From the NCBI RefSeq assembly GCF_030499575.1, contig NZ_JASTLC010000001.1:1364001-1428000 (forward strand): DNA of 64,000 bases. The letters are read 5' to 3'. The translations under genes and the position numbers were made by a program. The notes beneath the pieces are model-generated. The model did not search any database. It was not told where the DNA came from and saw nothing but the letters and a program-made list of their open reading frames with translations. Positions 1-8,559 of this stretch are shown piece by piece. Each line of letters begins with the position of its first letter. The first letter of the stretch is position 1. The DNA comes from Streptomyces sp. DG2A-72. Its GTDB lineage: Bacteria; Actinomycetota; Actinomycetes; Streptomycetales; Streptomycetaceae.

Positions 1-576
1 CACACAGCCCGCCCGGAATTGCTCCCGAGCCTGCTCGAGAGCGGCCGTCGCAGTGCCCGAATCCACCCCCAACAGACCAGCTGGTACGGATATGGGGTCG
101 GCCTCGGCCTCGGTGTGCCAGAGCAGGCATTGCGAGGCCCCCGGAAGGGCTCGGAAAGCGCGCTCGGCGAGCCGCCGCCTTTCGGGCGTCACGGAGCGCG
201 CCGCAAGCAGTCCGCGACCACCGGTCGGTTTGCGGAGTTCGGGCAGCACCGTGGAAATGCTCTCCTCGGCGGCCCACTCCTTGACGGTGTCCCGTACGGC
301 CGCGAGGAGTCGGGGCCGCAGCGCGCCGCCGGTGGGCCGGCCGAGCACCTGATGGAACGCGGCGGTGGCCGCCATCGCCGCTGAACTCTCCGTGGAGGCC
401 AGGCAGATGACTGCGTAGTCGTACGTCGCCCGCCAGTGCCGGGTCAGCAGCAGCGCGACGGCACGGCCACCGCCGTCGGGGCCGTTCAGCTGGGCGACGA
501 GATTGCGGTCGGACTCCCCCTGGCTCACTCCGGGCCGCGGCGCGTACGGGGGCCGTGGGGGGTAGGGAGATTGCAC
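1..576 (-). CDS. Sigma-70-region-2-like protein, N-terminal part (runs off left edge)
   Basis: The first 192 residues of a protein that continues past the left edge. It starts at GTG 574-576, with GGAAGGA about eight bases upstream. A proline-rich leader of about 25 residues is followed by helices with the pattern of sigma-70 region 2 (LLTRHWRATYDYAVICLAS, later VKEWAAEE). Many Streptomyces carry such sigma-like proteins, some with C-terminal lectin or membrane domains, but the rest is outside the window. The sigma-like relation is inferred from the residue pattern only, so the function stays open. No other gene is close enough to be its operon partner. Confidence 0.6.
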   Translation of the reverse strand, partial: MQSPYPPRPPYAPRPGVSQGESDRNLVAQLNGPDGGGRAVALLLTRHWRATYDYAVICLASTESSAAMAATAAFHQVLGRPTGGALRPRLLAAVRDTVKEWAAEESISTVLPELRKPTGGRGLLAARSVTPERRRLAERAFRALPGASQCLLWHTEAEADPISVPAGLLGVDSGTATAALEQAREQFRAGCV

Positions 577-958
577 TGAACCATTTCCTTCCAAGCCGCT
601 GGACGGCAATGCGAATGACGTCCGTCGGAAAGCAGGCGCCTGATTGGTGCAGACCGGAGAAAGAACCCTGACCATTACCTCCTCACGGGAGGCTCACTTT
701 CGCACAAGCGCCTCACAGGAAACAAGAAGTTCGAGTGACTGATGTTCAAAACGCGAGAAATTCAGACTGTTACCAGCGGTATCCGTACCCGCATTCGAAA
801 AATGCCGGAGTACGGCCGTCAAGTTGTGTGCGTCCAAAGCCGGTTGGCACACGAAATCTCCAACTTTTAGCCCAGACAAGAACCGGACCCACAGCCCCTC
901 CGGCGCTCGCACGAAGGCCCCGGGACGCGCCCGGGGCCTTCCTCTTCACTGCCGGCGT
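577..958. other. Intergenic region, no gene seen
   Basis: This 382-base gap lies between the start of the leftmost gene and the end of the thioesterase, both on the minus strand. It must hold the promoter of the leftmost gene. Its thioesterase end carries the strong hairpin at 914-940. Short open frames here have no recognisable product and poor codon structure. Confidence 0.5.
914..940 (-). terminator. Hairpin terminator after thioesterase gene
   Basis: A perfect 11-bp stem, AAGGCCCCGGG (914-924) with CCCGGGGCCTT (930-940), encloses a five-base loop. It starts 18 bases beyond the thioesterase stop codon at 959. There is no clear U tract, which is usual for Streptomyces terminators. Confidence 0.8.
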
Positions 959-1429
959 TCAGCCATTGGGCCGGAGCGTCCACACAACGGTCATCTCGCC
1001 GGTGACGGCGCCGTCCTCGCGCTGGATGGCGACGGTCACCGGGAACTCCGGGCGCTTGCCCTCGTCGAGTTCGGCGACGATGTCGGCGGCCGGGCGGCCG
1101 AGCGTCGCGGTGGCCCTGACCGGCCCGAGCGCGATCTTCTTGAAGGCGATCTCGGCGTTGACCGGGAGGGGTACGGCGCGCGAGAGCTGGTCCCCGAAGG
1201 CGGCCAGGACGATCGCGCCGCTGGCCGACTCGCCGAGGGTGAACATCGCTCCGGCGTGCGGACCGCCGACGTGATTGCGGTACTCGCTCTGGTCCGGGAG
1301 GGCCAGCACGGCCTTCTCCGGAGTGGTCTCCAGGTACTCCAGGTTCAGGGTCCGAACCATCGGCACCGTGGCGGCGAGCAGTTCGCCGATCGACATCTGG
1401 TCTGCGCTCATGTCCGGCATGTTACCCAC
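959..1429 (-). CDS. PaaI/DUF4442-type hotdog thioesterase
   Basis: A 156-residue single-domain protein of the hotdog-fold thioesterase superfamily (DUF4442/PaaI type), expected to hydrolyse acyl-CoA or a related thioester in the cytoplasm. The diagnostic segment is HVGGPHAGAMFTLGESASG (about residues 53-71), followed by the alternating strands of the hotdog sheet and a C-terminal VTGEMTVVWTLRP strand. The start is uncertain: GTG at 1429, ATG at 1420 and ATG at 1411 are all in frame, and none has a clear ribosome binding site. It is divergent from the MFS gene and followed by its own terminator, so it is probably monocistronic. The substrate is unknown. Confidence 0.85.
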   Translation of the reverse strand: MGNMPDMSADQMSIGELLAATVPMVRTLNLEYLETTPEKAVLALPDQSEYRNHVGGPHAGAMFTLGESASGAIVLAAFGDQLSRAVPLPVNAEIAFKKIALGPVRATATLGRPAADIVAELDEGKRPEFPVTVAIQREDGAVTGEMTVVWTLRPNG

Positions 1430-1531
1430 GAGTAGCCCAAGCTGACCAGATCTCGGTGGCCGGAGTCACCACGTCCCTGACGACCGGAAACGGGTTTGGC
1501 AAGCCGGGGCCGGAACGGGGATAGTCGGCCG

Positions 1532-2845
1532 GTGACCTCCGCCGCCGAATCCCGCGCCCGCCGCCCTCGCAGGCCCGAGTGGGCGGGCCGCAACTACAGC
1601 CTGCTGACCGCCGCCGCGGTCGTCACGAACCTGGGCAGTCACGGCGCGCTGATCGCCGCCGCGTTCGCCGTGATCGAGACCGGCGGCGACGGCGGTGACG
1701 TGGGCCTGGTGGCCGCCGCCCGCACGCTGCCGCTGGTGCTCTTCCTGCTGATCGGCGGCGCCGTCGCGGACCGGCTGCCCCGGCATCGCGTGATGGTCGC
1801 GGCGAACGCCCTCAACGTTGTCTCGCAGGGCGCGTTCGCCGTGCTGGTCCTCGCCGGCGAGCCGCAGCTGTGGCAGATGATGCTGCTGACCGCGCTGGGC
1901 GGCACCGGTCAGGCGTTCTTCAGCCCGGCCGCGGAGGGCATGCTGCTGTCCACGGTCAGCGGGGAGCAGGCGAGCCGCGCGTTCGCGGTGTTCCGGATGG
2001 CGATGCAGGGCGCGGCGGTGGGCGGCGCTGCCCTCGGCGGCGCGATGGTCGCCGCGATCGGGCCCGGCTGGGTCCTCGCGGCCGACGCCGCCGCCTTCGC
2101 GGTCGCCGCATCGCTGCGGTCCTTCCTCGACGTCGGCCACATCCCGCCGCGCGAGCCGGGCGGCGGACTCCTCGCCGACCTCCGGGAAGGCTGGCGGGAG
2201 TTCACCGGCCGGCCGTGGCTGTGGGCCGTCGTGGTGCAGTTCTCCGTCGCGAACGCCGTGGTCGCCGCGGCCGAGGCGGTCTACGGCCCCCTCGTCGCCC
2301 GGGACCACCTCGGCGGAGCGGGCCCGTGGGGTCTGGCACTGGGCTGCTTCGGCGCGGGCACGGTGGCCGGCGCACTCCTGATGACCCGTTGGAAGCCACG
2401 CCGTCTCCTCCTCGCCGGCACCCTCTGCGTCTTCCCCCTCGCCCTGCCGTCCGCCGCCCTCGCCGTGCCGGTGCCGGTCGCCGCGCTGTGCGCGGTGATG
2501 TTCGTGACCGGGGTGACGCTGGAGGTCTTCGGGGTTTCCTGGATGACCGCGCTCCATCAGGAGATCCCCGAGGACAAGCTGTCGCGGGTCGCCGCCTACG
2601 ACTGGTTCGGCTCGGTCGCGCTGGTGCCGCTGGCGACGGCGCTGGCGGGTCCGGCGGAGGAGGGGCTTGGGCGGACGAACGCGCTGTGGGGGTGCGCGGC
2701 GCTGGTCGTGGTGGTGACCGCGGCGGCGCTGTGCGTGCCGGACGTACGGAATCTGCGCCGCACCTCCACGCCCGTGGCCAAGGGGGCGCCGGGTGCGGAC
2801 AACGGCTCAGCCGATGCCGAACGCCCCGTCGGGGGGCTCGGGTGA
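1532..2845 (+). CDS. MFS exporter (MFS_3/EntS-like)
   Basis: A 437-residue integral membrane protein with the twelve-helix layout of major facilitator drug or siderophore exporters. The cytoplasmic signature GGAVADRLPRHRVMV follows the third helix. The N-terminal half ends near the FLDVGH linker, and a second half follows with GTVAGALLMTRW. I chose GTG 1532 because TAGTCG (1522-1527) lies just upstream and TTGGCA (1496-1501) fits a -35 box, suggesting a leaderless transcript. An in-frame TTG at 1496 would add 12 residues. The 3' end overlaps the convergent spermidine-synthase-like gene by 39 bases. The substrate cannot be read from sequence. Confidence 0.88.
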   Translation: MTSAAESRARRPRRPEWAGRNYSLLTAAAVVTNLGSHGALIAAAFAVIETGGDGGDVGLVAAARTLPLVLFLLIGGAVADRLPRHRVMVAANALNVVSQGAFAVLVLAGEPQLWQMMLLTALGGTGQAFFSPAAEGMLLSTVSGEQASRAFAVFRMAMQGAAVGGAALGGAMVAAIGPGWVLAADAAAFAVAASLRSFLDVGHIPPREPGGGLLADLREGWREFTGRPWLWAVVVQFSVANAVVAAAEAVYGPLVARDHLGGAGPWGLALGCFGAGTVAGALLMTRWKPRRLLLAGTLCVFPLALPSAALAVPVPVAALCAVMFVTGVTLEVFGVSWMTALHQEIPEDKLSRVAAYDWFGSVALVPLATALAGPAEEGLGRTNALWGCAALVVVVTAAALCVPDVRNLRRTSTPVAKGAPGADNGSADAERPVGGLG

Positions 2846-3652
2846 CGGCACGGCCTCCTCGTCCCCGACCGGACGCGCGGCGCCGGTGAAGTGCCGCAGC
2901 ACGAGCCCGTGTTCGACGCGGGCCGGGAAGGGATCGGCGGCGGTGAGCCGGGCCAGCGCGCCGGTGTCGACGGGATGGTGCGCTGCGACGAGCACCGCGT
3001 TGCCGAAGCGCCGGCCGCGCAGGACGGCCGGTTCGGCGATCAGCGCCAGCTCCTGGAACACCGTGGCGAAGGTGGCGAGTTGGGAGCGCAGGAAGGCGAA
3101 GGGCGTGGCATCGGCGAGGTTGGCGAGATAGACGCCGCCCGCTCGCAGCACCCGGTCGGCCTCCGCGGCGTAGGCGACCGACGTCAGATGCGCCGGCACA
3201 CGTGAGCCGCCGAAGACGTCCGCGACGATGACGTCCGCCGACCCGGCCGGCGCGTCCGCCAGCCACGCACGCGCGTCCGCGGCATGCAGGGCGACACCGG
3301 CTCCGTCCGTGAGCGGAAGCTGCTCGCCGACCAGCTCCAGCAGCGCCCGATCAGCCTCCACGACGTCCTGCCGGGAGCCGGGCCGCGTGGCCGCCACATA
3401 CCGGGGCAGGGTGAGCGCTCCCCCACCGAGGTGCAGGACGTCCAGCGGACTCCCCGGTTCGGCAACGGTGTCCAGGACATGCCCGAGCCGCCGCGCGTAC
3501 TCGAACTCCAGATGCGTCGGTTCATCCAGATCGACGTACGACTGCGGCGCCCCGTCGACGGTGAGCAGCCAGGCCCGCTTCCGGTCGACATCGGGCATGA
3601 GCTTGGCGATGCCGTGGTCGACCGTCCTGGTCACGGGTATGGGTTCGTTCAC
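2807..3652 (-). CDS. Spermidine-synthase-like (fused-type) protein
   Basis: A 281-residue Rossmann-fold protein of the spermidine synthase/SAM-dependent methyltransferase superfamily. The nucleotide-binding motif is VLHLGGGALTLPRY (residues about 92-105), an acidic residue follows in VVEAD, and ADVFGGSRVPAHLTS corresponds to the catalytic loop region. Actinobacterial proteins of this type are usually annotated spermidine synthase, but true aminopropyltransferase activity is often unproven, so I call only the fold. The start ATG 3652 gives MNEPIPVTR. It converges on the MFS gene with a 39-base overlap, and a copy of the 67-bp dispersed repeat lies directly upstream. Confidence 0.8.
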   Translation of the reverse strand: MNEPIPVTRTVDHGIAKLMPDVDRKRAWLLTVDGAPQSYVDLDEPTHLEFEYARRLGHVLDTVAEPGSPLDVLHLGGGALTLPRYVAATRPGSRQDVVEADRALLELVGEQLPLTDGAGVALHAADARAWLADAPAGSADVIVADVFGGSRVPAHLTSVAYAAEADRVLRAGGVYLANLADATPFAFLRSQLATFATVFQELALIAEPAVLRGRRFGNAVLVAAHHPVDTGALARLTAADPFPARVEHGLVLRHFTGAARPVGDEEAVPSPEPPDGAFGIG

Positions 3653-3683
3653 CCCTCCATTGTGCGGTGAGTGTCCCTACCCA

Positions 3684-3750
3684 GGGGCGCGGGGCTCTAT
3701 CGATGTGCGGCTCCGCCGCGTGGGCGCGACCAGCCACAACGGCCCCGCAG
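3684..3750. repeat. Dispersed Streptomyces repeat, copy 1
   Basis: A 67-bp element beginning GGGGCGCGGGGCTCTATCGA and continuing through a GCGGCTCCGCCGC hairpin into GTGGGCGCGACCAGCC. Related copies lie at 49452-49518 and 52267-52334 in the same orientation. This copy sits between the start of the spermidine-synthase-like gene and the stop of tuf3. Confidence 0.85.
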
Positions 3751-3773
3751 TCCCCCACGCACCCGTGCCACCC

Positions 3774-4943
3774 TCACACAAGGGCCGTGACGGTCCCCGC
3801 CCCAACGGTCCGTCCGCCCTCACGGATGGCGAACCCGAGCCCAGGCTCCAGCGGCACATCGCGCCCGAGCTCGACGGTCATCGTGACCGTCTCCCCGGGC
3901 CGCGCGACACCCACCTCACCGAGGTCGATGTCCCCCACCACATCCGCCGTACGGATATAGAACTGAGGCCTATATCCGGAGGAGACAGGCGTCGTACGCC
4001 CACCCTCACGCGCCGACAGGACGTACACCTGCGCCGAGAACCGACGACTGGGCACCACACTGCCGGGCGCGGCCACGACATGCCCGCGCCGGACCACGTC
4101 ACGGGCGACTCCCCGCAGCAACAGCGCCACGCTGTCCCCGGCCTGCGCCTCCTCCATCGGCTTGCCGAAGGTCTCCAGGCCGGTGACCACGGTGTCGACG
4201 GAGGCGCCGAGCACTTCGACCCGGTCGCCCACACGGACCGTGCCCCGCTCGACGGCGCCCGTCACCACCGTGCCCCTGCCGGTGATGGTGAGCACGTTCT
4301 CCACGGACAGCAGGAACGGCGCATCCAAGTACCGCTCCGGCATGGGCACATACGTGTCCACGGCGTCCAGAAGCGCCTCCACGGACGCCGTCCAACGCGG
4401 GTCGCCCTCCAGCGCCTTCAGCCCGGAGACCCGTACGACAGGCGCCGCGTCACCGCCGTACCCGTGCTGGGAGAGCAGGTCACGGACCTCCAGCTCGACC
4501 AGGTCGGTCAGCTCCTCGTCGCCCGCGTCGGCCTTGTTCAGGGCGACGACGATGTGGTCGACGCCCACCTGCCGGGCGAGCAGCACGTGTTCGGCGGTCT
4601 GCGGCATGATCCCGTCGAGCGCGGAGACGACGAGGATCGCCCCGTCGAGCTGTGCGGCCCCGGTGACCATGTTCTTGACGTAGTCGGCGTGGCCCGGCAT
4701 GTCCACGTGCGCGTAGTGGCGGGTGTCGGTCTCGTACTCGACGTGCGCGATGTTGATGGTGATGCCGCGCGCGGCCTCCTCCGGCGCCCGGTCGATCCGG
4801 TCGAACGGGACGAAGGACGCGGCGCCGCGCTCGGCGAGGACCTTGGTGATGGCGGCGGTCAGGGTGGTCTTGCCGTGGTCTACGTGGCCCATCGTGCCGA
4901 TGTTCAGATGCGGTTTGGTGCGCACGTATGCCGTCTTGGACAT
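3774..4943 (-). CDS. tuf3: Elongation factor Tu, divergent third type (EF-Tu3)
   Basis: A 389-residue EF-Tu that delivers aminoacyl-tRNA to the ribosome in a GTP-dependent way. GTPase motifs are GHVDHGKT (19-26), [14 protein letters not shown] and NKAD. Domains 2 and 3 follow, ending [19 protein letters not shown]. It starts at ATG 4943, the normal [13 protein letters not shown] terminus. It differs from housekeeping EF-Tu at conserved places: Met replaces Cys in DCPGHADY, Gly replaces Arg in GLRFAIREGG, and the domain 3 loop is [13 protein letters not shown]. It stands alone, not in the rpsL/fusA operon. In S. coelicolor such a tuf3 is a stress or ppGpp-linked paralog (recalled). The role here is inferred. 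Confidence 0.93.
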   Translation of the reverse strand: MSKTAYVRTKPHLNIGTMGHVDHGKTTLTAAITKVLAERGAASFVPFDRIDRAPEEAARGITINIAHVEYETDTRHYAHVDMPGHADYVKNMVTGAAQLDGAILVVSALDGIMPQTAEHVLLARQVGVDHIVVALNKADAGDEELTDLVELEVRDLLSQHGYGGDAAPVVRVSGLKALEGDPRWTASVEALLDAVDTYVPMPERYLDAPFLLSVENVLTITGRGTVVTGAVERGTVRVGDRVEVLGASVDTVVTGLETFGKPMEEAQAGDSVALLLRGVARDVVRRGHVVAAPGSVVPSRRFSAQVYVLSAREGGRTTPVSSGYRPQFYIRTADVVGDIDLGEVGVARPGETVTMTVELGRDVPLEPGLGFAIREGGRTVGAGTVTALV

Positions 4944-5225
4944 GGCTGTACCTCGAAGTCTCTGTCGCGAAGCCTCTGTGTGGAGAGCGGGGACCCCAAG
5001 GACTTGCCGACCCTCCCCCTGCGGGGTCCGCCGGACGATCCGGAGAGGGTCAGCTTCGGGCGCCGTCGGCAGCGGCCGGGAAGATCGCGACGGCAGCCTT
5101 CGGAGCATCCGCGACCGCGGATGCTGCAACGACGAAGGCGTACCGGAACATGGCTCCGATCATTGCCGACGCTTTGCCCGACGTCGAATGATTTATCGGG
5201 GCAGCCGAGGTCGGGGCAGCGGAGT

Positions 5226-5948
5226 TCAGGCTCCGATGTTCTTCAGCGCCTCCCGCACCGACAGCGGCGCGAGCCTCCCCTGCTTCCGGGCCACGAAGGC
5301 CCGTACGGCCTCCGGGTCGGTCTTGGCGTACTCGCGCAGGCACCAGCCGATCGCCTTGCGGATGAAGAAATCAGGGTGGCCCGACTGATGCAGGCAGTAG
5401 GCGAAGAGGCGCTCGGAGTCGGTGCGCTCCTTGTAGCGCAGCTGGTGGAGCAGGGCGGTGCGGGCGATCCACAGGTCGTCGTCGGCGATCCAGGCGTCCA
5501 TCTCGGTCTTCAGCTTCGGGTCGGCGGCGACCAGGCCTCCCACTACGTGGGAGGCGAGTGCGTCGACGGTGTCCCACCACGGGACGGTGCTCACCAAGTG
5601 CCGCGCCACCGGCAGGAAGTCCGAGGAACAGCGGCCGACGTGGCGGCGCAGATAGTCGACGGCGAAGTAGTGGTACTCCCGCTCGGGCAGCTGCCAGCAG
5701 CGCAGGGCGATCGCGGTGCAGTCGGTCTCGTCGGGGCGGGGCACGCCCTCCAGGACCGTGCGGGACAGGGCGCGCCGCTCCGGTGTGCCGAGGCCGAGAA
5801 AGGGAGCGACGTCCTTCATGTACGTCCGCATGGCCACGGCGCGTTCCGGGTCGGCCGCGGCGGCATAGGTGGTGGTGAGTCGCTTCAGGACGGTGTCGGC
5901 GACATCGCTGCGGGGTACATTCTTTGTTCCCCCTCCTGTGACGCCCAT
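5226..5948 (-). CDS. DNA alkylation repair protein, AlkD family
   Basis: A 240-residue all-helical protein of the AlkC/AlkD family, whose HEAT-like repeats grip DNA and excise positively charged alkylated bases. Supporting segments are YMKDVAPFLGLGTPERR near the N terminus, the central WWDTVDALASHVVG, and the C-terminal HPDFFIRKAIGWCLREYAKT, which is highly characteristic. I start at ATG 5948 (MGVTGGG); ATG 5960 is also possible and no start has a good ribosome binding site. The gene lies 282 bases upstream of tuf3 on the same strand, with no sign of co-transcription. Confidence 0.9.
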   Translation of the reverse strand: MGVTGGGTKNVPRSDVADTVLKRLTTTYAAAADPERAVAMRTYMKDVAPFLGLGTPERRALSRTVLEGVPRPDETDCTAIALRCWQLPEREYHYFAVDYLRRHVGRCSSDFLPVARHLVSTVPWWDTVDALASHVVGGLVAADPKLKTEMDAWIADDDLWIARTALLHQLRYKERTDSERLFAYCLHQSGHPDFFIRKAIGWCLREYAKTDPEAVRAFVARKQGRLAPLSVREALKNIGA

Positions 5949-5985
5949 GAGACGAACCATACGGCGATCACACACCTGCGTCGGT

Positions 5986-5991
5986 TAGTGT
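5986..5991 (+). promoter_or_regulatory. Leaderless -10 box (TAGTGT) of the VTT protein gene
   Basis: TAGTGT ends six bases before ATG 5998, placing the expected transcription start on or next to the start codon. There is no Shine-Dalgarno sequence. No convincing -35 box was found. Confidence 0.5.
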
Positions 5992-5997
5992 CGCCGA

Positions 5998-6768
5998 ATG
6001 CTCGATGCCACCACCCGCTCTGGGGGCACCGCACCCACGGCCGCTCCCTCGGCCGACGCCACGGAGCTCACCGCCGCCGTACCCACTCCGGGTGGCTTCG
6101 CCACGCGCTGCACGAGAGTGCTGCTGTCGCCGTGGTCGCGCCTGTCCCTGCTCGTCGCACTGCTTGCGGCGGCCGGGGCGTCGGTGCTGCTCTTCGAACC
6201 CCAGAAGCTCATGGCGCAGGGCTGGCCGCCACAGGTCGGCGGTCCCACGGCGGTGGTGATCTTCGCTGTGGCGTACGGCCTGGTCACCGTGGCGTTCGTG
6301 CCGCGGCCGCTGCTGAACCTCGCGGCCGGCGCGCTCTTCGGCTCGGCCCTGGGCATGGTCGCCGCCATGACCGGCACGGTGATCGGGGCCGCGATCTCCT
6401 TCGCGCTCGGCCGGATGCTCGGCCAGGACGCCCTGCGCCCGCTGCTGCGCGGCCGGTTGCTCAATACGGCGGACAGGCAGTTCAGCAAGCACGGTTTCCG
6501 GTCGATGCTGGCGGTGCGGCTGTTCCCCGGTGTGCCGTTCTGGGCCGCGAACTACGCCGCCTCCGTCTCCCGCATGGGCTACTTCCCGTTCCTGCTCGCC
6601 ACGGCGCTCGGTTCGATCCCCAACGTCGCCGCGTACGTCGTCGCCGGCGCCCGGGCCGGGGCGCCGACGTCTCCGGTGTTCCTGATCGCGGTGGCCGCCA
6701 TAGCTCTGCCGGTCCTCGGGGGCGCCGTGGTGGCCTGGCGCAAGCGCCACCACCTGCGCCGCCGCTGA
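5998..6768 (+). CDS. TVP38/TMEM64 (VTT-domain) membrane protein
   Basis: A 256-residue integral membrane protein of the SNARE-associated/VTT (DedA-like) superfamily. A charged, cytoplasmic N terminus of about 45 residues precedes the first helix (LSLLVALLAAAGASVLLF). The family core follows: LNLAAGALFGSALGMV, then FALGRMLGQ, then RLFPGVPFWAANYAASVSRM, and a last helix with a basic C-terminal tail. Members are implicated in lipid scrambling or membrane homeostasis, which is family knowledge and not visible here. It is divergent from the DNA repair gene and converges on the thiolase gene with a 10-base gap. Confidence 0.87.
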   Translation: MLDATTRSGGTAPTAAPSADATELTAAVPTPGGFATRCTRVLLSPWSRLSLLVALLAAAGASVLLFEPQKLMAQGWPPQVGGPTAVVIFAVAYGLVTVAFVPRPLLNLAAGALFGSALGMVAAMTGTVIGAAISFALGRMLGQDALRPLLRGRLLNTADRQFSKHGFRSMLAVRLFPGVPFWAANYAASVSRMGYFPFLLATALGSIPNVAAYVVAGARAGAPTSPVFLIAVAAIALPVLGGAVVAWRKRHHLRRR

Positions 6769-6778
6769 ACCGGTCGGG

Positions 6779-7948
6779 TCAGACCGACTCGATGACCATC
6801 GCGTTGGCGAGCCCGCCCGCCTCGCACATCGTCTGCAGGGCATACCGTGCGCCGCGCTCCCGCATCGCATGCACCAGCGTCGTCGTCAGGCGGGTGCCGC
6901 TCGCGCCGAGCGGGTGGCCGACGGCGATCGCGCCGCCGTGCACATTGACCTTGGCGAGGTCGGCGCCGGTCTCCTGCTGCCATGCCAGCACAACGCTGGA
7001 AAACGCCTCGTTGACCTCGAACAGGTCGATGTCGTCGAGGGAGAGCGACGCCTTGCGCAGCACCTTCTCCGTGGCCGGGATCACGCCGGTGAGCATGAGG
7101 ATCGGGTCGGAGCCGGTGACGGCGAAGCTGTGCAGCCGGGCCAGCGGGCGCAGGCCGAGGCGGGCAGCGGTCTCGCTGGAGGTGATGAGCACGGCGGAGG
7201 CGCCGTCGTTGACGGGGCTGGCGTTGCCCGCGGTGACGTTCCACTCGATCTGCGGGAAGCGCTCGGCGAACGCCGGGTCGTGGTAGGCGGGCTTGAGGCC
7301 GGCCAGGATCTCGGGGGTGCTGGACGGACGTACGCACTCGTCACGGGTGACGTCGTCCAGGGGCGCGACCTCGGCGTCGAACAGGCCGGCGTCCCAGGCC
7401 GCGGCGGCCTTGTGGTGGGAGGAGACCGCGAAGGTGTCCATCCGCTCGCGGGTGATCGACCACTTGGCGGCGATCAGCTCGGCGCTGATGCCCTGCGGGA
7501 CGAGTCCCTCGGAGTAGCGCTCGGCGATGCCGGGGCCGAAGGGGTCGGTGCCGGGCGGGACGTTCGACCACATCGGCACCCGGCTCATCGACTCGACTCC
7601 ACAAGCGACGACGAGGTCGTATGCGCCCGCGATGACGCCCTGGGCCGCGAAGTGCACGGCCTGCTGGGAGGAACCGCACTGGCGGTCCACGGTGGTCGCC
7701 GGGACGGTCTCCGGGAAGCCGGCGGACAGAGCGGCGTACCGGGTGGTGTTCATGGCCTGCTCGCCGACCTGGTCGACGGTGCCGCCGATCACGTCGTCGA
7801 TCAGCGCCGGGTCGATGCCGGAGCGGGCGACAAGGGTGCGCAGGGTGTGGGCGAGGAGCTCGACGGGGTGGACATGAGCGAGGGAGCCGTTCGGCTTGCC
7901 CTTGCCCATCGGGGTGCGTACGGCTTCGACGATGACTGCGTCACGCAT
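6779..7948 (-). CDS. Acetyl-CoA acetyltransferase / 3-ketoacyl-CoA thiolase
   Basis: A 389-residue thiolase that cleaves or forms 3-ketoacyl-CoA. The nucleophile is Cys91 in DRQCGSSQQ, EVNEAFS and the catalytic-His region GGAIAVGHPLGASGTR follow, and the C terminus reads MCEAGGLANAMVIES. The final motif has MCEAGG instead of CIGGG, seen in FadA5/steroid-type thiolases, which suggests degradation of longer or cyclic acyl-CoAs rather than acetoacetyl-CoA synthesis. The ATG at 7948 follows GGAGG with eight bases spacing. It is divergent from an HxlR regulator, with paired repeats between them, so that regulator probably controls it. Confidence 0.92.
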   Translation of the reverse strand: MRDAVIVEAVRTPMGKGKPNGSLAHVHPVELLAHTLRTLVARSGIDPALIDDVIGGTVDQVGEQAMNTTRYAALSAGFPETVPATTVDRQCGSSQQAVHFAAQGVIAGAYDLVVACGVESMSRVPMWSNVPPGTDPFGPGIAERYSEGLVPQGISAELIAAKWSITRERMDTFAVSSHHKAAAAWDAGLFDAEVAPLDDVTRDECVRPSSTPEILAGLKPAYHDPAFAERFPQIEWNVTAGNASPVNDGASAVLITSSETAARLGLRPLARLHSFAVTGSDPILMLTGVIPATEKVLRKASLSLDDIDLFEVNEAFSSVVLAWQQETGADLAKVNVHGGAIAVGHPLGASGTRLTTTLVHAMRERGARYALQTMCEAGGLANAMVIESV

Positions 7949-7978
7949 GGTGCGGGCCTCCACGACTACCGGTCAGTA

Positions 7979-8025
7979 GGAAATCCAAACTCACCATAGC
8001 CCGAAGGGTTGGAAAATCAAACCCT
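7979..8025. promoter_or_regulatory. Paired operator-like repeats between thiolase and HxlR genes
   Basis: GGAAATCCAAAC (7979-7990) and GGAAAATCAAAC (8011-8022) share the pattern GGAAANNCAAAC and lie 32 bases apart, about three helical turns. The second overlaps an inverted repeat AGGGTT (8005-8010)/AACCCT (8020-8025). These are good candidates for sites of the HxlR protein. Confidence 0.5.
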
Positions 8026-8035
8026 CCTCTAGACT
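8009..8035 (+). promoter_or_regulatory. Promoter of HxlR gene, leaderless type
   Basis: TTGGAA (8009-8014) and TAGACT (8030-8035) form a possible -35/-10 pair with a short 15-base spacer. The -10 box ends six bases before ATG 8042, so transcription would start at the start codon. It overlaps the repeat pair, which fits autoregulation. Confidence 0.5.
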
Positions 8036-8041
8036 GGCGTC

Positions 8042-8512
8042 ATGGCCGCCATGAAAGACGCCCGCCCCTGCTCCATCGCCGCCGCCCTGGCGCTCGTCGG
8101 TGAGAAGTACTCGCTGCTCGTCCTGCGGGAGGTGTGCCTCGGCAACGGCCGCTTCGACCAGCTCGTGCGCAACATCGGCGCCCCGCGCGACATCCTGGCC
8201 ACCCGGCTGCGCCGCCTCGTGGACGCCGGGATCCTGACGAAGCGGGCCTACAGCGAGCGCCCGCAGCGTTTCGAGTACCGGCCGACACAGGCGGGGCTCG
8301 AACTGGAGCCGGTCCTGATCACGCTCATGGCGTGGGGCGACCGCCATCTACGCGAAGACGACGACCGCCCCATGGTGATCGAGCACATCTGCGGCAATGA
8401 ACTGGTCCCGGTCGTCACCTGCTCCGCCTGCGCCGGCGCGGTGCACCACGAGGATCTGACGGCCCATCCGCAGGCGCCCGGCTGGACGGTCTCGGGACCG
8501 ACGGCGGCGTAG
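8042..8512 (+). CDS. HxlR-family transcriptional regulator
   Basis: A 156-residue winged-helix DNA-binding protein. It opens with the family signature CSIAAALALVGEKYSLLVLR, continues with RFDQLVRNIGAPRDILATRLRRLV as the recognition-helix region, and then the wing KRAYSERPQRFEYRPTQAG. A C-terminal extension carries CSACAG and a conserved Cys in EHICG that might bind metal or sense redox state. HxlR members normally regulate a neighbouring divergent gene in response to aldehydes, quinones or redox stress, so the thiolase is the likely target. The gene appears leaderless. Confidence 0.9.
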   Translation: MAAMKDARPCSIAAALALVGEKYSLLVLREVCLGNGRFDQLVRNIGAPRDILATRLRRLVDAGILTKRAYSERPQRFEYRPTQAGLELEPVLITLMAWGDRHLREDDDRPMVIEHICGNELVPVVTCSACAGAVHHEDLTAHPQAPGWTVSGPTAA

Positions 8513-8559
8513 ACCGGCTGGTACACGGCTGCGTTCAGAACGCTAATACGCCGCTGCAT

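Noticed and set aside
3228..7286. A plus-strand open frame of more than 1,300 codons
   Set aside because: It is antisense to the spermidine-synthase-like, tuf3 and DNA repair genes. High G+C content keeps stop codons rare in the opposite frame, and the translation has no protein character.
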